This document shows, piece after piece, positions 35,325 to 44,442 of a DNA stretch of 64,000 nucleotides. The notes under the pieces were generated by a model, which was given only the letters and a program-made list of their open reading frames with translations, was not told where the DNA came from and did no database searches. Origin of the DNA: Bacillota bacterium (GTDB taxonomy: Bacteria > Bacillota > UBA4882 > UBA8346). The translations under genes and the position numbers were made by a program. Numbering within the stretch: the stretch's first letter is position 1; each line of letters opens with the position of its first letter. The stretch is taken from the NCBI GenBank assembly GCA_023417475.1, contig JAEZFP010000001.1, positions 1 to 64,000 on the forward strand. Reading direction: 5' to 3'.

Positions 35325-35813
35325 ATGGTTGGTCACAAAATTATTGAAGCATTTAATACCCAAATCAAACTCGAATTGGAGTCGGCATATATTTACCTGG
35401 CGATGGCCGCTTACTTCCATGATCAAAATCTCGACGGAATGGCCCAATGGATGCGGGTGCAAGCGCAGGAAGAACAGACCCACGCCATGAAGTTCTTCGA
35501 CCATCTCGTGAGCCGGGGCGCCCGGGTTGAACTCCAGGCGATCAGCCAACCCCAAACCAGTTGGAACTCGCCGCTGGAAGTTTTTGAAGAAGCGTATCGC
35601 CATGAAGTGTTTGTCACCGGCAAAATCAACGGGTTGGTTAAATTAGCCACCGCCGAGGACGATTATCCGGCACTCGCCCTGTTGCAATGGTTCGTCACCG
35701 AACAAGTGGAGGAAGAAGCTTCCACCTTGAAAGTGGCTCAACAGTTGAAGCTGTTGGGCAGTTCCGGTTCGGGGCTGGTCATGTTCGACCGCCAATTGGG
35801 CAAACGGGAATAA
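35325..35813 (+). CDS. ftn: Ferritin (iron-storage, bacterial non-haem type)
   Basis: A 162-residue ferritin forming 24-subunit cages. Ferroxidase residues are visible in the helices ELESAYIYLAMAAYFHD, AQEEQTHAMKFFDHL and WFVTEQVEEEASTLK. The ATG at 35325 follows GGAAGG. It lies 56 bases after desulfoferrodoxin, an arrangement common in anaerobes, storing iron and so limiting radical chemistry. A very long hairpin follows. Confidence 0.95.
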   Translation: MVGHKIIEAFNTQIKLELESAYIYLAMAAYFHDQNLDGMAQWMRVQAQEEQTHAMKFFDHLVSRGARVELQAISQPQTSWNSPLEVFEEAYRHEVFVTGKINGLVKLATAEDDYPALALLQWFVTEQVEEEASTLKVAQQLKLLGSSGSGLVMFDRQLGKRE

Positions 35814-35817
35814 GAAC

Positions 35818-35865
35818 GGCGCATAAAGAAAGAGACAGCATCCGCTGTCTCTTTCTTTATGCGCC
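35818..35865. terminator. 22-bp perfect inverted repeat after ferritin
   Basis: The 22 bases 35818-35839 (starting ggcgcataaagaaag) pair perfectly with 35844-35865 around a 4-base loop atcc. There is no classic T run after it, but the right arm is pyrimidine-rich. It would end ferritin transcription or protect the 3' end. Confidence 0.75.
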
Positions 35866-35982
35866 TTGGCAAAAACGGACCGGAACCGGACGGGGAAACA
35901 AAGCTTTAATCCCGCTTGCAAGCTTTGGCTCGGAGGAATATGATAAAAAGGGAATACCGCCAGAAGGAAGGAGTTGGCTTAT

Positions 35983-36852
35983 TTGCGGAACGTCAGTCCA
36001 GAACGGCCGTGTTGGTGCGGGAGCGGCCAACCGTATCAGCAATGCCACCAAACGATCGAGCGCCGGGCCGCGGAGTTGCAACAACAAGGTTATTGGATTC
36101 CCAACCGACGGCTGATCAAAACCGCGGCGCAGCTTGAGGGGATCCGGCGCAGCGGCCGGTTGACCACGGAGATTCTCGACAAGGTCGGCGCCTTGGTGGA
36201 GCCGGGCGTGAGCACCGCGGCCATTGATACGTTTGTCCATCAATATACTTTGGCGCACGGCGCATACCCGGCGCCGTTACATTATAAAGGATTTCCCAAA
36301 AGCGTCTGCACGTCGTTAAATCAAGTGATCTGCCACGGCATCCCGCGCCCCGACGAGGTATTGCGCGAGGGAGACATCATCAATATCGATGTGACCACCA
36401 TCCTGGACGGGTTTTATGCCGATGCCAGCCGGATGTATCTGGTCGGCAAGGTTAGCCCGGCAGCGGCCAAACTGGTCCGGGTGGCCCGGGAGTGCCTGCG
36501 GGTCGGGGTCGATCAAGTGAAGCCGTTCGCCTCCTTAAACGCCATTGGCAACGCCATTGAGCCGTTGGCCCGGTTGCACGGGTACGCGGTGGTCCGGGAA
36601 TTGGGCGGGCATGGCACCGGCGTGGCGTTCCACGAGCCGTTACACGTGGACCATTTTGTTAAAGCGGGCAAGGGTTACCTGCTCCTGCCGGGGATGGTCT
36701 TTACCGTCGAACCGATGATCAATGCCGGCGGCCCGGAGTGCCGGACCTTAAATGACAATTGGACTGTGGTGACTCAGGACGGTTCCCTCTCGGCCCAGTG
36801 GGAGCAGACGGTTGCGGTAACCGGCGACGGAGTGGAGATTTTAGCGGGCTGA
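35983..36852 (+). CDS. map: Methionine aminopeptidase type I with SEC-C zinc motif
   Basis: A 289-residue enzyme that removes the initiator methionine. Metal ligands are in INIDVTTILDGFYADASRM (two Asp), GGHGTG (His), FTVEPMI (Glu) and WEQTVAV (Glu); a further conserved His is in QVICHGIP. The N-terminal extension PCWCGSGQPYQQCH is a SEC-C zinc motif thought to bind ribosomes, found in some Firmicute MetAPs. TTG at 35983 is well spaced from AAGGAAGGAG; a TTG at 35974 is too close. It stands apart from the ribosomal operon where map often lies, so a second copy elsewhere is likely. Confidence 0.94.
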   Translation: MRNVSPERPCWCGSGQPYQQCHQTIERRAAELQQQGYWIPNRRLIKTAAQLEGIRRSGRLTTEILDKVGALVEPGVSTAAIDTFVHQYTLAHGAYPAPLHYKGFPKSVCTSLNQVICHGIPRPDEVLREGDIINIDVTTILDGFYADASRMYLVGKVSPAAAKLVRVARECLRVGVDQVKPFASLNAIGNAIEPLARLHGYAVVRELGGHGTGVAFHEPLHVDHFVKAGKGYLLLPGMVFTVEPMINAGGPECRTLNDNWTVVTQDGSLSAQWEQTVAVTGDGVEILAG

Positions 36853-37027
36853 GGATAACGTTTCCCGCGGGAGACGAAAATTTTGAAAGGAAAACGTGCG
36901 CCGATCCCGAATTATCATCGGCAGGAATATTGTGTAACATATTGGCATCGTGGCGCGGTTTGGCGAGTGGACGTCCGCAGGGACTGATGTCATATGGGTG
37001 GAACCATTTTAATGAGGAGGCGCGCGG

Positions 37028-38119
37028 ATGGAACGCAGTTTGGCGCTGTTGGCGGAGTTGGTCAATATTGATTCGGGGACGGGCGATGCCGAAGGGTTGG
37101 CAAAGGTCGGCGCGGTTTTGCGGCGGGAGACGGCCGCTTTGAAGATGAACTTTGTCAAGGCGACCGCCAAAGACGGTTCGGAACATTTTGTGGCGCAACG
37201 GGGCAGTGGTCCGCGACTATTGCTGGTGGCGCATGTGGATACGGTTTTTGCCAAAGGGACGGCGGCCCGGTGGGGTTTTAGCGCCGCGGGGGATATTGCC
37301 CGCGGTCCGGGGGTTTCGGACTGCAAATCGGGAGTGGTCACAATCTTGGGAGCTTTGGCTCAGTTGGACGCGGCCGGTTGGCCGGAACGGGAGATCATCT
37401 GTTTCTTCAACTCCGACGAGGAGATCAGTTCGCCGGGGTCGCGGGAGCTCCTGACCCGGTTGGCGCAGGACGCGGCGGCGGTGATCGTGGTGGAGCCGGC
37501 GGAAGGAGAGACCTTGACGGTAGCCCGGAAGGGAATCGGCCGGTTTACCATCAAAGTGCTGGGGCAGGCGGCGCATTCGGGCACCAATTATCAGGACGGC
37601 AGTAACGCCATTGTCGAACTGGCCCATAAGATTCTGGCGGTGCAAAATCTGACCGACCTGGCGGCGGGGGTGACCCTCAATGTCGGCGTGGTGGCGGGCG
37701 GCCAACGGCCCAATATCGTTCCCGATCTGGCGACGGTTGAGATTGATCTACGGTTGGTCCGGCCGGGACAGGAAGAACGGGTGACCGAAGGGTTGAAACG
37801 GATTACCCTCGAATGTCAGGTCCCCGGGACCAAAGCCAAGTTGAGCGGCGGAATTACCCGTCCGCCGCTACCGTCCAACCCGGGAACGCTGGATTTGTAC
37901 GAAAAGTTCCGGGTTGCCGCGGACCGGCTAGGGTTCGAACTCGGCAGCGCGGAGTCGGGCGGCGGTTCCGACGCCAACCTGGTGGCGCCGTTGGGAGTGC
38001 CGGTGATTGACGGGGTCGGTCCGATCGGGGGCGGTCACCATTCGGACCAGGAGTACCTGGAGATTCCCAGTCTATACCGGCGGATCGATCTGTTGGCGGA
38101 GTTTCTGAAAGATTTTTAA
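37028..38119 (+). CDS. M20 family metallopeptidase (glutamate carboxypeptidase-like)
   Basis: A 363-residue cytoplasmic zinc peptidase resembling carboxypeptidase G2. Zinc ligands are in LLVAHVDTVF (His), GVSDCKSG (bridging Asp), NSDEEISSPGS (catalytic Glu and ligand Glu), VVEPAEG and GGHHSDQEY (last His). The dimerisation lid (VLGQAAHSGTNYQDGSNAI) is intact. ATG at 37028 after GGAGG. Substrate probably an N-acyl or gamma-glutamyl amino acid; not determinable. Single gene with its own terminator. Confidence 0.92.
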   Translation: MERSLALLAELVNIDSGTGDAEGLAKVGAVLRRETAALKMNFVKATAKDGSEHFVAQRGSGPRLLLVAHVDTVFAKGTAARWGFSAAGDIARGPGVSDCKSGVVTILGALAQLDAAGWPEREIICFFNSDEEISSPGSRELLTRLAQDAAAVIVVEPAEGETLTVARKGIGRFTIKVLGQAAHSGTNYQDGSNAIVELAHKILAVQNLTDLAAGVTLNVGVVAGGQRPNIVPDLATVEIDLRLVRPGQEERVTEGLKRITLECQVPGTKAKLSGGITRPPLPSNPGTLDLYEKFRVAADRLGFELGSAESGGGSDANLVAPLGVPVIDGVGPIGGGHHSDQEYLEIPSLYRRIDLLAEFLKDF

Positions 38120-38145
38120 TGGGCCGGCCTAACCAATTGATGGCG

Positions 38146-38173
38146 CGCGGAGGGGAACAACCTCCGCGTTTTT
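38146..38173 (+). terminator. Terminator after the M20 peptidase
   Basis: Stem cgcggagg / cctccgcg followed by five T residues, at the convergent end of the sensor kinase gene. Confidence 0.8.
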
Positions 38174-39866
38174 ATTGCCAAAACCGGAAGGGCCAGCGAC
38201 GTTCAATCGTTTTGGCTTGGGTGAGCGGGATCCGTAAACGAATCCGCAATCCGGGTTGGCCGGATTCCAGGATAATCCCGTATGGCGTTCCGTAAGCATA
38301 GCGAATCCGGAAGTGAATATTGGCAATCCCCAAATTATTGCCGGAGCCGCCCTGCTCCGGATGCTCCTCTTGGAGCGCCGCGGTGACCTCGCGCAGCCGT
38401 TCCGCGGAGATTCCCGGTCCGTCATCGGTAACTTGGATCTCCAACGTCCCGCCGGCGGGAATAACAGTGACGGTGATGGCCACGGGGTCAAAACGCTTCT
38501 CGACGGCATGGACAAAACAATTTTCTACCAACGGTTGGATCGAAAACTTGATCACCGGCACGTCGAGCAGGCTGTCGGCAACGTTTAACTGAAAACTAAA
38601 CCGGTGATCATAACGGATCTGTTGCAGCGCAATATACTCCCGCAGGTATTGCAGCTCCTCGCGCAGCGGGACTACGGCGTTGGGATTGCGGGTGGCGTAA
38701 CGGAAGATGTTGGATAACGAACGGACCATCGCCACCAGGGGGGTGTTTCCCGAGGCAATGGCGAACCCCACCATCCGGTCCAGGGTATTAAAGAGAAAGT
38801 GCGGGTTAATGTGAGCCTGTAAGGCGCGAAACTCGGCGGTGCGCCGCAGGTCTTCCGCGACGCGCAGTTTGCGCAGGTTGGCATAGATGGTCCCCGCGAA
38901 CAGGGTCGCGATGATGACGCAAAGCAGCGCGACGACTAACGGCCCGGCGGTAATCCGCCGGATGGGATCAACCACATCGGCGGCGGGACGTTCGACGGTC
39001 ACGACCATGCCCAAGGTCGGGTCATGAAGAAAGACCCCGGCGATCTTTTGCTTTTGTTTTTGATAAAGCGTAAACCCGAATTCCTGCTCCGGGTGCTTCA
39101 GCATTTGTTGTAACAACGGCGAACGTTTCTCACGGAGCATCGCTTGGAAATTGCCGTTGTAATACCGGTACGGGCTGGCCAACAACTGGCCGTCGGTACT
39201 GTAAATTGAGACCGGTTCGTTTGCCCAGTCAATATCGACTCCGGTATTGTCGACCAAAGCCCGGTTGATATCCAACTCAAGACCGGCGGCATGGGCCATT
39301 TTGGAGCGTTGGGTATCGATGCTGATCAGCGGGACCAAAAGGGCCATACCGATCGGGTCGGTAAAGGGCCGGCCAACCATGGCCTGGGTTCGTCCTAAAA
39401 TATACCCCATAAAGGTATCGGGGGTCCGGCCTTGCAAATATTCGCTCCACCATGGCAACTTCATTACATGTTGGGGACGGGTGTTGGGAGAAGGAAACAA
39501 AGCGCCGTCGGGATATGCGACCCAACTCCGCACCACGCTGGGCGAGTTGTTATTCATCAGCAACAGTTCATTCTGTAACAACTCGGCGTTTTTGGTGGCG
39601 GCCCCGGTCGAGAGCATTAGATTGTCCAAACGTAGGGCGGCGCGGACGAAAATCTGGTCCAACTGCTCCCGGTAAAATTTTGCCTCCCAATATAGGTGCT
39701 GCTCCATCTGGCGGGTCAGTTCATGGGAGACTTGAAGATAAACGACAATACTGGAGACCACCGCGGTCAGCAGGATGATGCAGCAAAATACAATCCAGGC
39801 CGAATTGTTCATCTCGCGCCAGGACGCAAACGCGCGCAATTTTGGGGCATGATTGCCGCCGCTCAT
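38172..39866 (-). CDS. YesM/LytS-type sensor histidine kinase
   Basis: A 564-residue membrane kinase. Membrane helices at about residues 20-40 and 300-325 flank a large extracytoplasmic Cache-like sensor domain. The His-kinase domain has QAHINPHFLFNTLDRM, with phosphoacceptor His about 356, and an ATPase part with QPLVENCFVHAVE and VTDDGPGIS. It overlaps the response regulator gene by 4 bases (ATGA). Such kinases usually sense sugars or sugar-loaded binding proteins; a sugar ABC transporter lies divergently next to the pair, which fits. Confidence 0.93.
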   Translation of the reverse strand: MSGGNHAPKLRAFASWREMNNSAWIVFCCIILLTAVVSSIVVYLQVSHELTRQMEQHLYWEAKFYREQLDQIFVRAALRLDNLMLSTGAATKNAELLQNELLLMNNNSPSVVRSWVAYPDGALFPSPNTRPQHVMKLPWWSEYLQGRTPDTFMGYILGRTQAMVGRPFTDPIGMALLVPLISIDTQRSKMAHAAGLELDINRALVDNTGVDIDWANEPVSIYSTDGQLLASPYRYYNGNFQAMLREKRSPLLQQMLKHPEQEFGFTLYQKQKQKIAGVFLHDPTLGMVVTVERPAADVVDPIRRITAGPLVVALLCVIIATLFAGTIYANLRKLRVAEDLRRTAEFRALQAHINPHFLFNTLDRMVGFAIASGNTPLVAMVRSLSNIFRYATRNPNAVVPLREELQYLREYIALQQIRYDHRFSFQLNVADSLLDVPVIKFSIQPLVENCFVHAVEKRFDPVAITVTVIPAGGTLEIQVTDDGPGISAERLREVTAALQEEHPEQGGSGNNLGIANIHFRIRYAYGTPYGIILESGQPGLRIRLRIPLTQAKTIERRWPFRFWQ

Positions 39867-40669
39867 AAGGTAATCCGCTCGCCGCGGCGGGATTGGGAGC
39901 GGTAGGCCCCGGGCGTCTGGCCCGTTTCACGCCGAAAAATCCGGCTGAAGTAGGCCAGATCGGCATAGCCGACCTGATAGGCCACTTCTTGGATTTGCAG
40001 ATTGGTATGTTCCAATAGGTGTTTGGCTTTTTCAATCCGGTAACCGGTGAGATATTCCAGGAAGTTAACGCCGCAATGCCTGACAAACCGGGCGCTTAAG
40101 TAGGTGGGATTCACAGCGACGCTTTTGGCGACTTGGGTCAGGGTTAACGTCTCCATATAGTGTTCGCGAAGATAACTTTTGGCTTGCAGGAGGTAGCCCG
40201 GCAACCCCTCGTCTTCATTGGCGGCCGGTCCGGCTTGCAGTTCGGATTGGATTTGCTGCCGCAGTTTGGTCAGTTCCGCTTGGTCTTTGGCAAACCGGGC
40301 CCGGACCCTTGCCAGTAAATCCCGGATGGTTTCCGGAAACACCGGCTTGAGGAGATATTCGCAGACTCCGAGGCGGATTGCCTGTTGAGCGTAGCCGAAA
40401 TCGTCGTGGCCGCTGATGATTGCCGCCTGGCCGCGCCAACCGGCCTGTTGCAAGCGGTCGATCAATTGCAACCCGTCGATCTGCGGCATCCGGATGTCGG
40501 TGATGACCAGATCCGGCTTGATCAATTTCAGATCGAACAAAGCCTCTTCCCCGCCCAATGCTTTGGCGGCCACATGAAAACCGGAATCGGCCCGGGTGAT
40601 GTAAGCGGTCAGCTGTTGCAGGGCGCCGGGTTCGTCGTCGACCACCATCACTTGGTATAAATGATTCAA
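39863..40669 (-). CDS. YesN-type response regulator with AraC DNA-binding domain
   Basis: A 268-residue regulator. A receiver domain (about 1-120) has VVDDEPGA, phosphoacceptor Asp in LVITDIRMPQIDG and the Lys in EYLLKPV. An AraC-type double helix-turn-helix follows (LTLTQVAKSVAVNPTYLSARFVRHCG, LQIQEVAYQVGYADLAYFSRIFRRETGQTPGAYR). It forms a two-gene operon with the kinase and probably activates the divergent sugar transporter operon. Confidence 0.95.
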   Translation of the reverse strand: MNHLYQVMVVDDEPGALQQLTAYITRADSGFHVAAKALGGEEALFDLKLIKPDLVITDIRMPQIDGLQLIDRLQQAGWRGQAAIISGHDDFGYAQQAIRLGVCEYLLKPVFPETIRDLLARVRARFAKDQAELTKLRQQIQSELQAGPAANEDEGLPGYLLQAKSYLREHYMETLTLTQVAKSVAVNPTYLSARFVRHCGVNFLEYLTGYRIEKAKHLLEHTNLQIQEVAYQVGYADLAYFSRIFRRETGQTPGAYRSQSRRGERITL

Positions 40670-40715
40670 CCGCCTCTCCTCCTCCCCAACCCCAATGCCG
40701 TTTTATTGATCTTCG

Positions 40716-40841
40716 GTAACATTGTAACATTAATTTAACCGGTTTGTTAGTGAAGCCAAAAAAAATCCTAATTAAACAAAAGGATGTCCCTATGTTTAAA
40801 CAATGGCCGGCGGGTATAATCAATGTAACGGATTTGTTACA
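40716..40841 (+). promoter_or_regulatory. Divergent control region of the sugar transporter operon
   Basis: A consensus -10 box TATAAT (40815-40820) has no good -35, as expected for an activated promoter. Upstream is a direct repeat gtaacatt-gtaacatt (40716-40731), and over the predicted start lies an inverted pair TGTAAC-ggattt-GTTACA (40824-40841). The shared GTAAC element is a candidate YesN site; this is inference. Confidence 0.45.
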
Positions 40842-40932
40842 ACCGGGTTGCCGGACGGTGCAACGACGGCGGTGCGGTAGAGGCGGATTCGCTGAGTCTT
40901 ACGAGACAGAAAATAAAAGGGAGGAAGTAGTG

Positions 40933-42219
40933 ATGTTGCGGAATCGGCTGTTTTTCTTCGGGATGATGTTGCTTGTGGCAGTGGTCGCCGCTCCGGCATT
41001 GTTGGCTGCCAACGAGGTAACCACCATTAGGTACGCCTTTTGGGGCAACCCGGCGGCGATCGGGGTGGAAAAAGAGATCATTGAAGAGTTTGAGAAAGCG
41101 TATCCCACCATCAAGGTTGAACCGATCGCGGTTGGTTATAACGATTACCACACCAAATTGTTGACTTTGATCGCGGGTGGACAGGCGCCCGACGTGATGC
41201 GGATCGATTCGTTTTATTTCGCCGACTTTTTACGGGTCAAAGCCTTGCTAGACATTACCAAATTTATCAAACGGGATCACGTGAAGGTGGAAAGTTATTA
41301 TCAAGCCGGGTTGCTCGACAGTATGAACAAAGGGAAATATTACGGTTTGCCCTGGTCGACCGCGCCGTATTACATGATCGTCAATTTGAAAATGTTTAAA
41401 GACGCCGGGATCCCGGTGCCGTCCCCGGATTGGCAATGGAATGATTTCATCCGGATCAGCAAAGCGCTGACCAAAGGGGAAGGCGCCAACCGCCAATACG
41501 GGTTTGCCGACGACTTTCAAATGTCGCATATTTTGCCTTGGGTGTGGGGCGACGGCGGCGACTTGTTTGACAAGACCCGCAAAAAATTCACCTTGAACAG
41601 TAAAGCCTCCACCGCCAAGATTCAACAATTGGCCGATCTCTGTAAACAGGATATTTTCCCCGATCCGGCGCAGTTCCCCAGCGCCGAGGTGTTGAACCGT
41701 TGGACGGTCAATCATAAGGTGGCGCTGCGCTTCGGTTCCGCCCAGGAAGTTTTGGCGCTCCAAAACGTCAACGGATTTGAGTTTGAGGTGTTGCCGTACC
41801 CCGGCGGCGCCGCCAATCCGCGGACGACGCTCTTCAAATCCAATACCGTGGGAATCTGTTCCGCTTCGAAGAAGCAAGAAGCGGCTTGGACGTTCCTGAA
41901 GTTTTTACGGGCTCCGGGAATGCGCGGCGAAGTCCTGTACATGGAGGCCAAACGGATGCCGCCGACGGTTGACAATCCCGACCTCTGGAAGATTTACGCC
42001 GACCCGACCAAATCGCCGCGGAAGATCGCTGAAGTAACCCAGGCTTGCGCCAGCAAGTACGGGCATGTTTTACCGCTGCGACCGGGTTGGTTGGAGATCC
42101 AGGGGTTGCTCACCCCGCAACTGCAAAAAGTGTTCGCCGGCCAATTGCCCGCGGCGACCGTTTTGAAAGAGATTACCCCGAAAGTCGAAGAGATCATGCG
42201 GCGAACCGATAGCCAATAA
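40933..42219 (+). CDS. Sugar ABC transporter substrate-binding protein (family 1)
   Basis: A 428-residue exported binding protein of a CUT1 (maltose/oligosaccharide-type) importer. Signal peptide to about residue 26 (MMLLVAVVAAPALLAAN); no lipobox Cys, so it is probably free in a periplasm, which again suits a diderm cell. Family 1 features: FEKAYPTIKVEPI, KLLTLIAGGQAPDVMRID, YYGLPWSTAPYYMIVN and EAAWTFLKFL. ATG at 40933 after GGGAGGAAG. First gene of a three-gene operon with two permeases; the ATPase (MsmX/UgpC type) must be encoded elsewhere. Confidence 0.93.
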   Translation: MLRNRLFFFGMMLLVAVVAAPALLAANEVTTIRYAFWGNPAAIGVEKEIIEEFEKAYPTIKVEPIAVGYNDYHTKLLTLIAGGQAPDVMRIDSFYFADFLRVKALLDITKFIKRDHVKVESYYQAGLLDSMNKGKYYGLPWSTAPYYMIVNLKMFKDAGIPVPSPDWQWNDFIRISKALTKGEGANRQYGFADDFQMSHILPWVWGDGGDLFDKTRKKFTLNSKASTAKIQQLADLCKQDIFPDPAQFPSAEVLNRWTVNHKVALRFGSAQEVLALQNVNGFEFEVLPYPGGAANPRTTLFKSNTVGICSASKKQEAAWTFLKFLRAPGMRGEVLYMEAKRMPPTVDNPDLWKIYADPTKSPRKIAEVTQACASKYGHVLPLRPGWLEIQGLLTPQLQKVFAGQLPAATVLKEITPKVEEIMRRTDSQ

Positions 42220-42409
42220 GCGTGAAAGCCGGAGTCAACGGCAACCGGAGGGGACGGAGCGTCGTCCCCTCCGGTTTCGCAAAAAGCCGGTTTTTCTTTG
42301 GGCGGTGTTTGTGACGGCGATTGTCTCAGGGATGAAATTGCCCGAAGCCTCGGGATAATCAACGGGGAATCAGGCAATTCGCGCTAAAATCATTGTTTGG
42401 AGGAAAAAG

Positions 42410-43291
42410 ATGAAAGTCAGGACTGTGGAATTTCGCGAGGCAGTGGCCGGTTATCTGTTTTTGATGCCCAATTTGCTTGGATTTATCGTTTTTACCGTCT
42501 TTCCGGTAGTTGGATCGTTATTATTGAGTTTCTCCGACTGGAACTTGTTGACGCCGCCGGTCGCGGTGGGATTGGAGAATTATCAGAAACTCGGGAGCGA
42601 CCCTTTGCTTGGGCAATCGTTGCTCAACACCGCGTACTTTTCGTTTGCAAGCGTTCCTTTGAATATAATTCTTGCGCTTTTTTTGGCAATTTTATTAAAT
42701 AGAAAGCTTGGCGGGATCAGTTTTTTCAAAGCCGCCTACTTTTTGCCCACCATCTATTCCACGGTGGCGGTCGCGTTAATCTGGCAATGGATTTACGAGA
42801 GCAAAACCGGTATGTTAAATCACCTGCTGAGTTTGGCGCATTTGGGTCCGTTTCCCTGGCTGACTTCGCCGCAATGGGCGATGCTCAGCGTGGTGGGGGT
42901 GGCGGTTTGGCGGGGCGTCGGCTATAACATGCTGATTTTCTTAGCGGGTTTGCAGGGCGTTCCGGCCGATCTGTACGAAGCGGCCCGGATTGACGGGGCC
43001 AGCCGTTGGCAGATGTTTCTCCACGTGACCTGGCCGGTCATCTCGCCCAGCACTTTCTTTGTGACCATTACCTCAATCATCAATTCCTTCCAGGTTTTTG
43101 ATATTACCACCGTGCTGACCAACGGCGGTCCCGCCAACGCCACCAATACCCTGGTGATGCTCATCTATCAACATGCGTTTCAATTTTTCCGGATGGGTTA
43201 CGCCTCGGCCATCGCGTATGTGCTTTTTGGGATCGTCCTGATATTGACGGTTGTCCAAACGACCCTGTCGAAACGGTGGGTTCATTATTAA
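42410..43291 (+). CDS. Sugar ABC transporter permease (MalF/UgpA type)
   Basis: A 293-residue inner-membrane subunit with six helices. The EAA loop that meets the ATPase is EAARIDGASRWQMFLHVTWPVISP. The N-terminus YLFLMPNLLGFIVFTVFPVVGSLLLSFSDW is typical of CUT1 permeases. It lies 190 bases after the binding protein gene, a gap long enough to allow different transcript levels. Confidence 0.94.
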   Translation: MKVRTVEFREAVAGYLFLMPNLLGFIVFTVFPVVGSLLLSFSDWNLLTPPVAVGLENYQKLGSDPLLGQSLLNTAYFSFASVPLNIILALFLAILLNRKLGGISFFKAAYFLPTIYSTVAVALIWQWIYESKTGMLNHLLSLAHLGPFPWLTSPQWAMLSVVGVAVWRGVGYNMLIFLAGLQGVPADLYEAARIDGASRWQMFLHVTWPVISPSTFFVTITSIINSFQVFDITTVLTNGGPANATNTLVMLIYQHAFQFFRMGYASAIAYVLFGIVLILTVVQTTLSKRWVHY

Positions 43292-43357
43292 GGCGCGGTC
43301 CGGTTGTGATCGGATCGTTTTCGGCGCGTAGAAACTTTGAAAATTGAGGTGGACATC

Positions 43358-44227
43358 ATGTCAGTCGAGTTGACACCGGAAATAAAAATTGCCGCCAAGG
43401 CGCCGGCCCGTCCGTTCTGGGGCGAGCTGACGGCTACCCTGATCTTGGGGTTGGGCGCTTTGGTAATGATCCTCCCCTTGTTTTGGTCTTTGGCCACTTC
43501 GTTCAAGTCGTACAGCGAAGTCTTCACCAATCCTTACGGGTTATTGCCGCAAAAGTGGCAGTTGCAGAACTTTTGGGAAGTTTTTAAGGTGGTCCCGTTT
43601 CAGCTGTATTTTCTCAATACCCTCAAGATTACGGCCCTTTGCACCATGGGGACGTTGGCGACCTCGGCGGTGGCGGCTTACGCGTTTGCCCGGTTGCGTT
43701 TTCCCGGCCGCGACTTTTTGTTCTGGGGTTATCTGAGCACCTTAATGATTCCGCGCCAGATCACCCTGGTCCCAACGTTTGTGCTGATGAAATGGTTTGG
43801 CCTGCTGGACAACCATCTCTCCTTGATTTTGCCGGGTTTGTTCAGCGCTTACGGAACTTTCCTGTTGCGTCAGTTCTTTTTAACCCTCCCGTTCGAGCTG
43901 GAGGAGGCGGCGGTGATCGACGGCTGCGGTTATTTGCGGCGGTTTTTCCAGATTATCTTGCCGTTGGCCAAACCGGCCCTGGCAACCTTGGCGATCTTCA
44001 CGATGATGGCGCAGTGGAATGATTTTTTGTATCCGATGATTTTTATCAACAGTGAGCAGAACCGGACGCTCACCTTGGGGTTGGCGATCTTTCGCGGCGA
44101 CGCCGATGTGCAATGGAACCTGCTGATGGCCGCCACCACCCTCACCAGTCTGCCGATTGTGGTTGCGTTCCTGTCGGCGCAGCGGTTTTTTGTCGAGGGC
44201 ATCGCGATGACCGGGATTAAAGGGTAA
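43358..44227 (+). CDS. Sugar ABC transporter permease (MalG/UgpE type)
   Basis: A 289-residue inner-membrane subunit with six helices. Its EAA loop is ELEEAAVIDGCGYLRRFFQIILPLAKPAL; AYAFARLRFPGRDFLF and PRQITLVPTFVLMKWFGLLDNHLSLILP are family stretches. ATG at 43358 after GAGGTGG; a TTG 21 bases upstream is not preferred. Closes the operon, followed by a strong terminator. Confidence 0.94.
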   Translation: MSVELTPEIKIAAKAPARPFWGELTATLILGLGALVMILPLFWSLATSFKSYSEVFTNPYGLLPQKWQLQNFWEVFKVVPFQLYFLNTLKITALCTMGTLATSAVAAYAFARLRFPGRDFLFWGYLSTLMIPRQITLVPTFVLMKWFGLLDNHLSLILPGLFSAYGTFLLRQFFLTLPFELEEAAVIDGCGYLRRFFQIILPLAKPALATLAIFTMMAQWNDFLYPMIFINSEQNRTLTLGLAIFRGDADVQWNLLMAATTLTSLPIVVAFLSAQRFFVEGIAMTGIKG

Positions 44228-44246
44228 GCTTTACTTCCTCCCGGCG

Positions 44247-44279
44247 AAACAGGACTGAACCCGTTCAGTCCTGTTTTAA
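44247..44279 (+). terminator. Terminator of the sugar transporter operon
   Basis: Stem aaacaggactga / tcagtcctgttt with a 6-base loop, followed by T residues. Confidence 0.88.
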
Positions 44280-44442
44280 TTTGGGGTGAGAATATGCAAT
44301 GACCGGATTTATTACATTCTAGTCAATTTTCGGAACGAATATTTGCATCTCCGGGCGATCTGCATTATAATTTTATTTTGAAATGTAAGACTGATTTTCA
44401 CAGTGCGCAACTGCGGCAATAGCGCTGTCATAAGGAGTCGGC

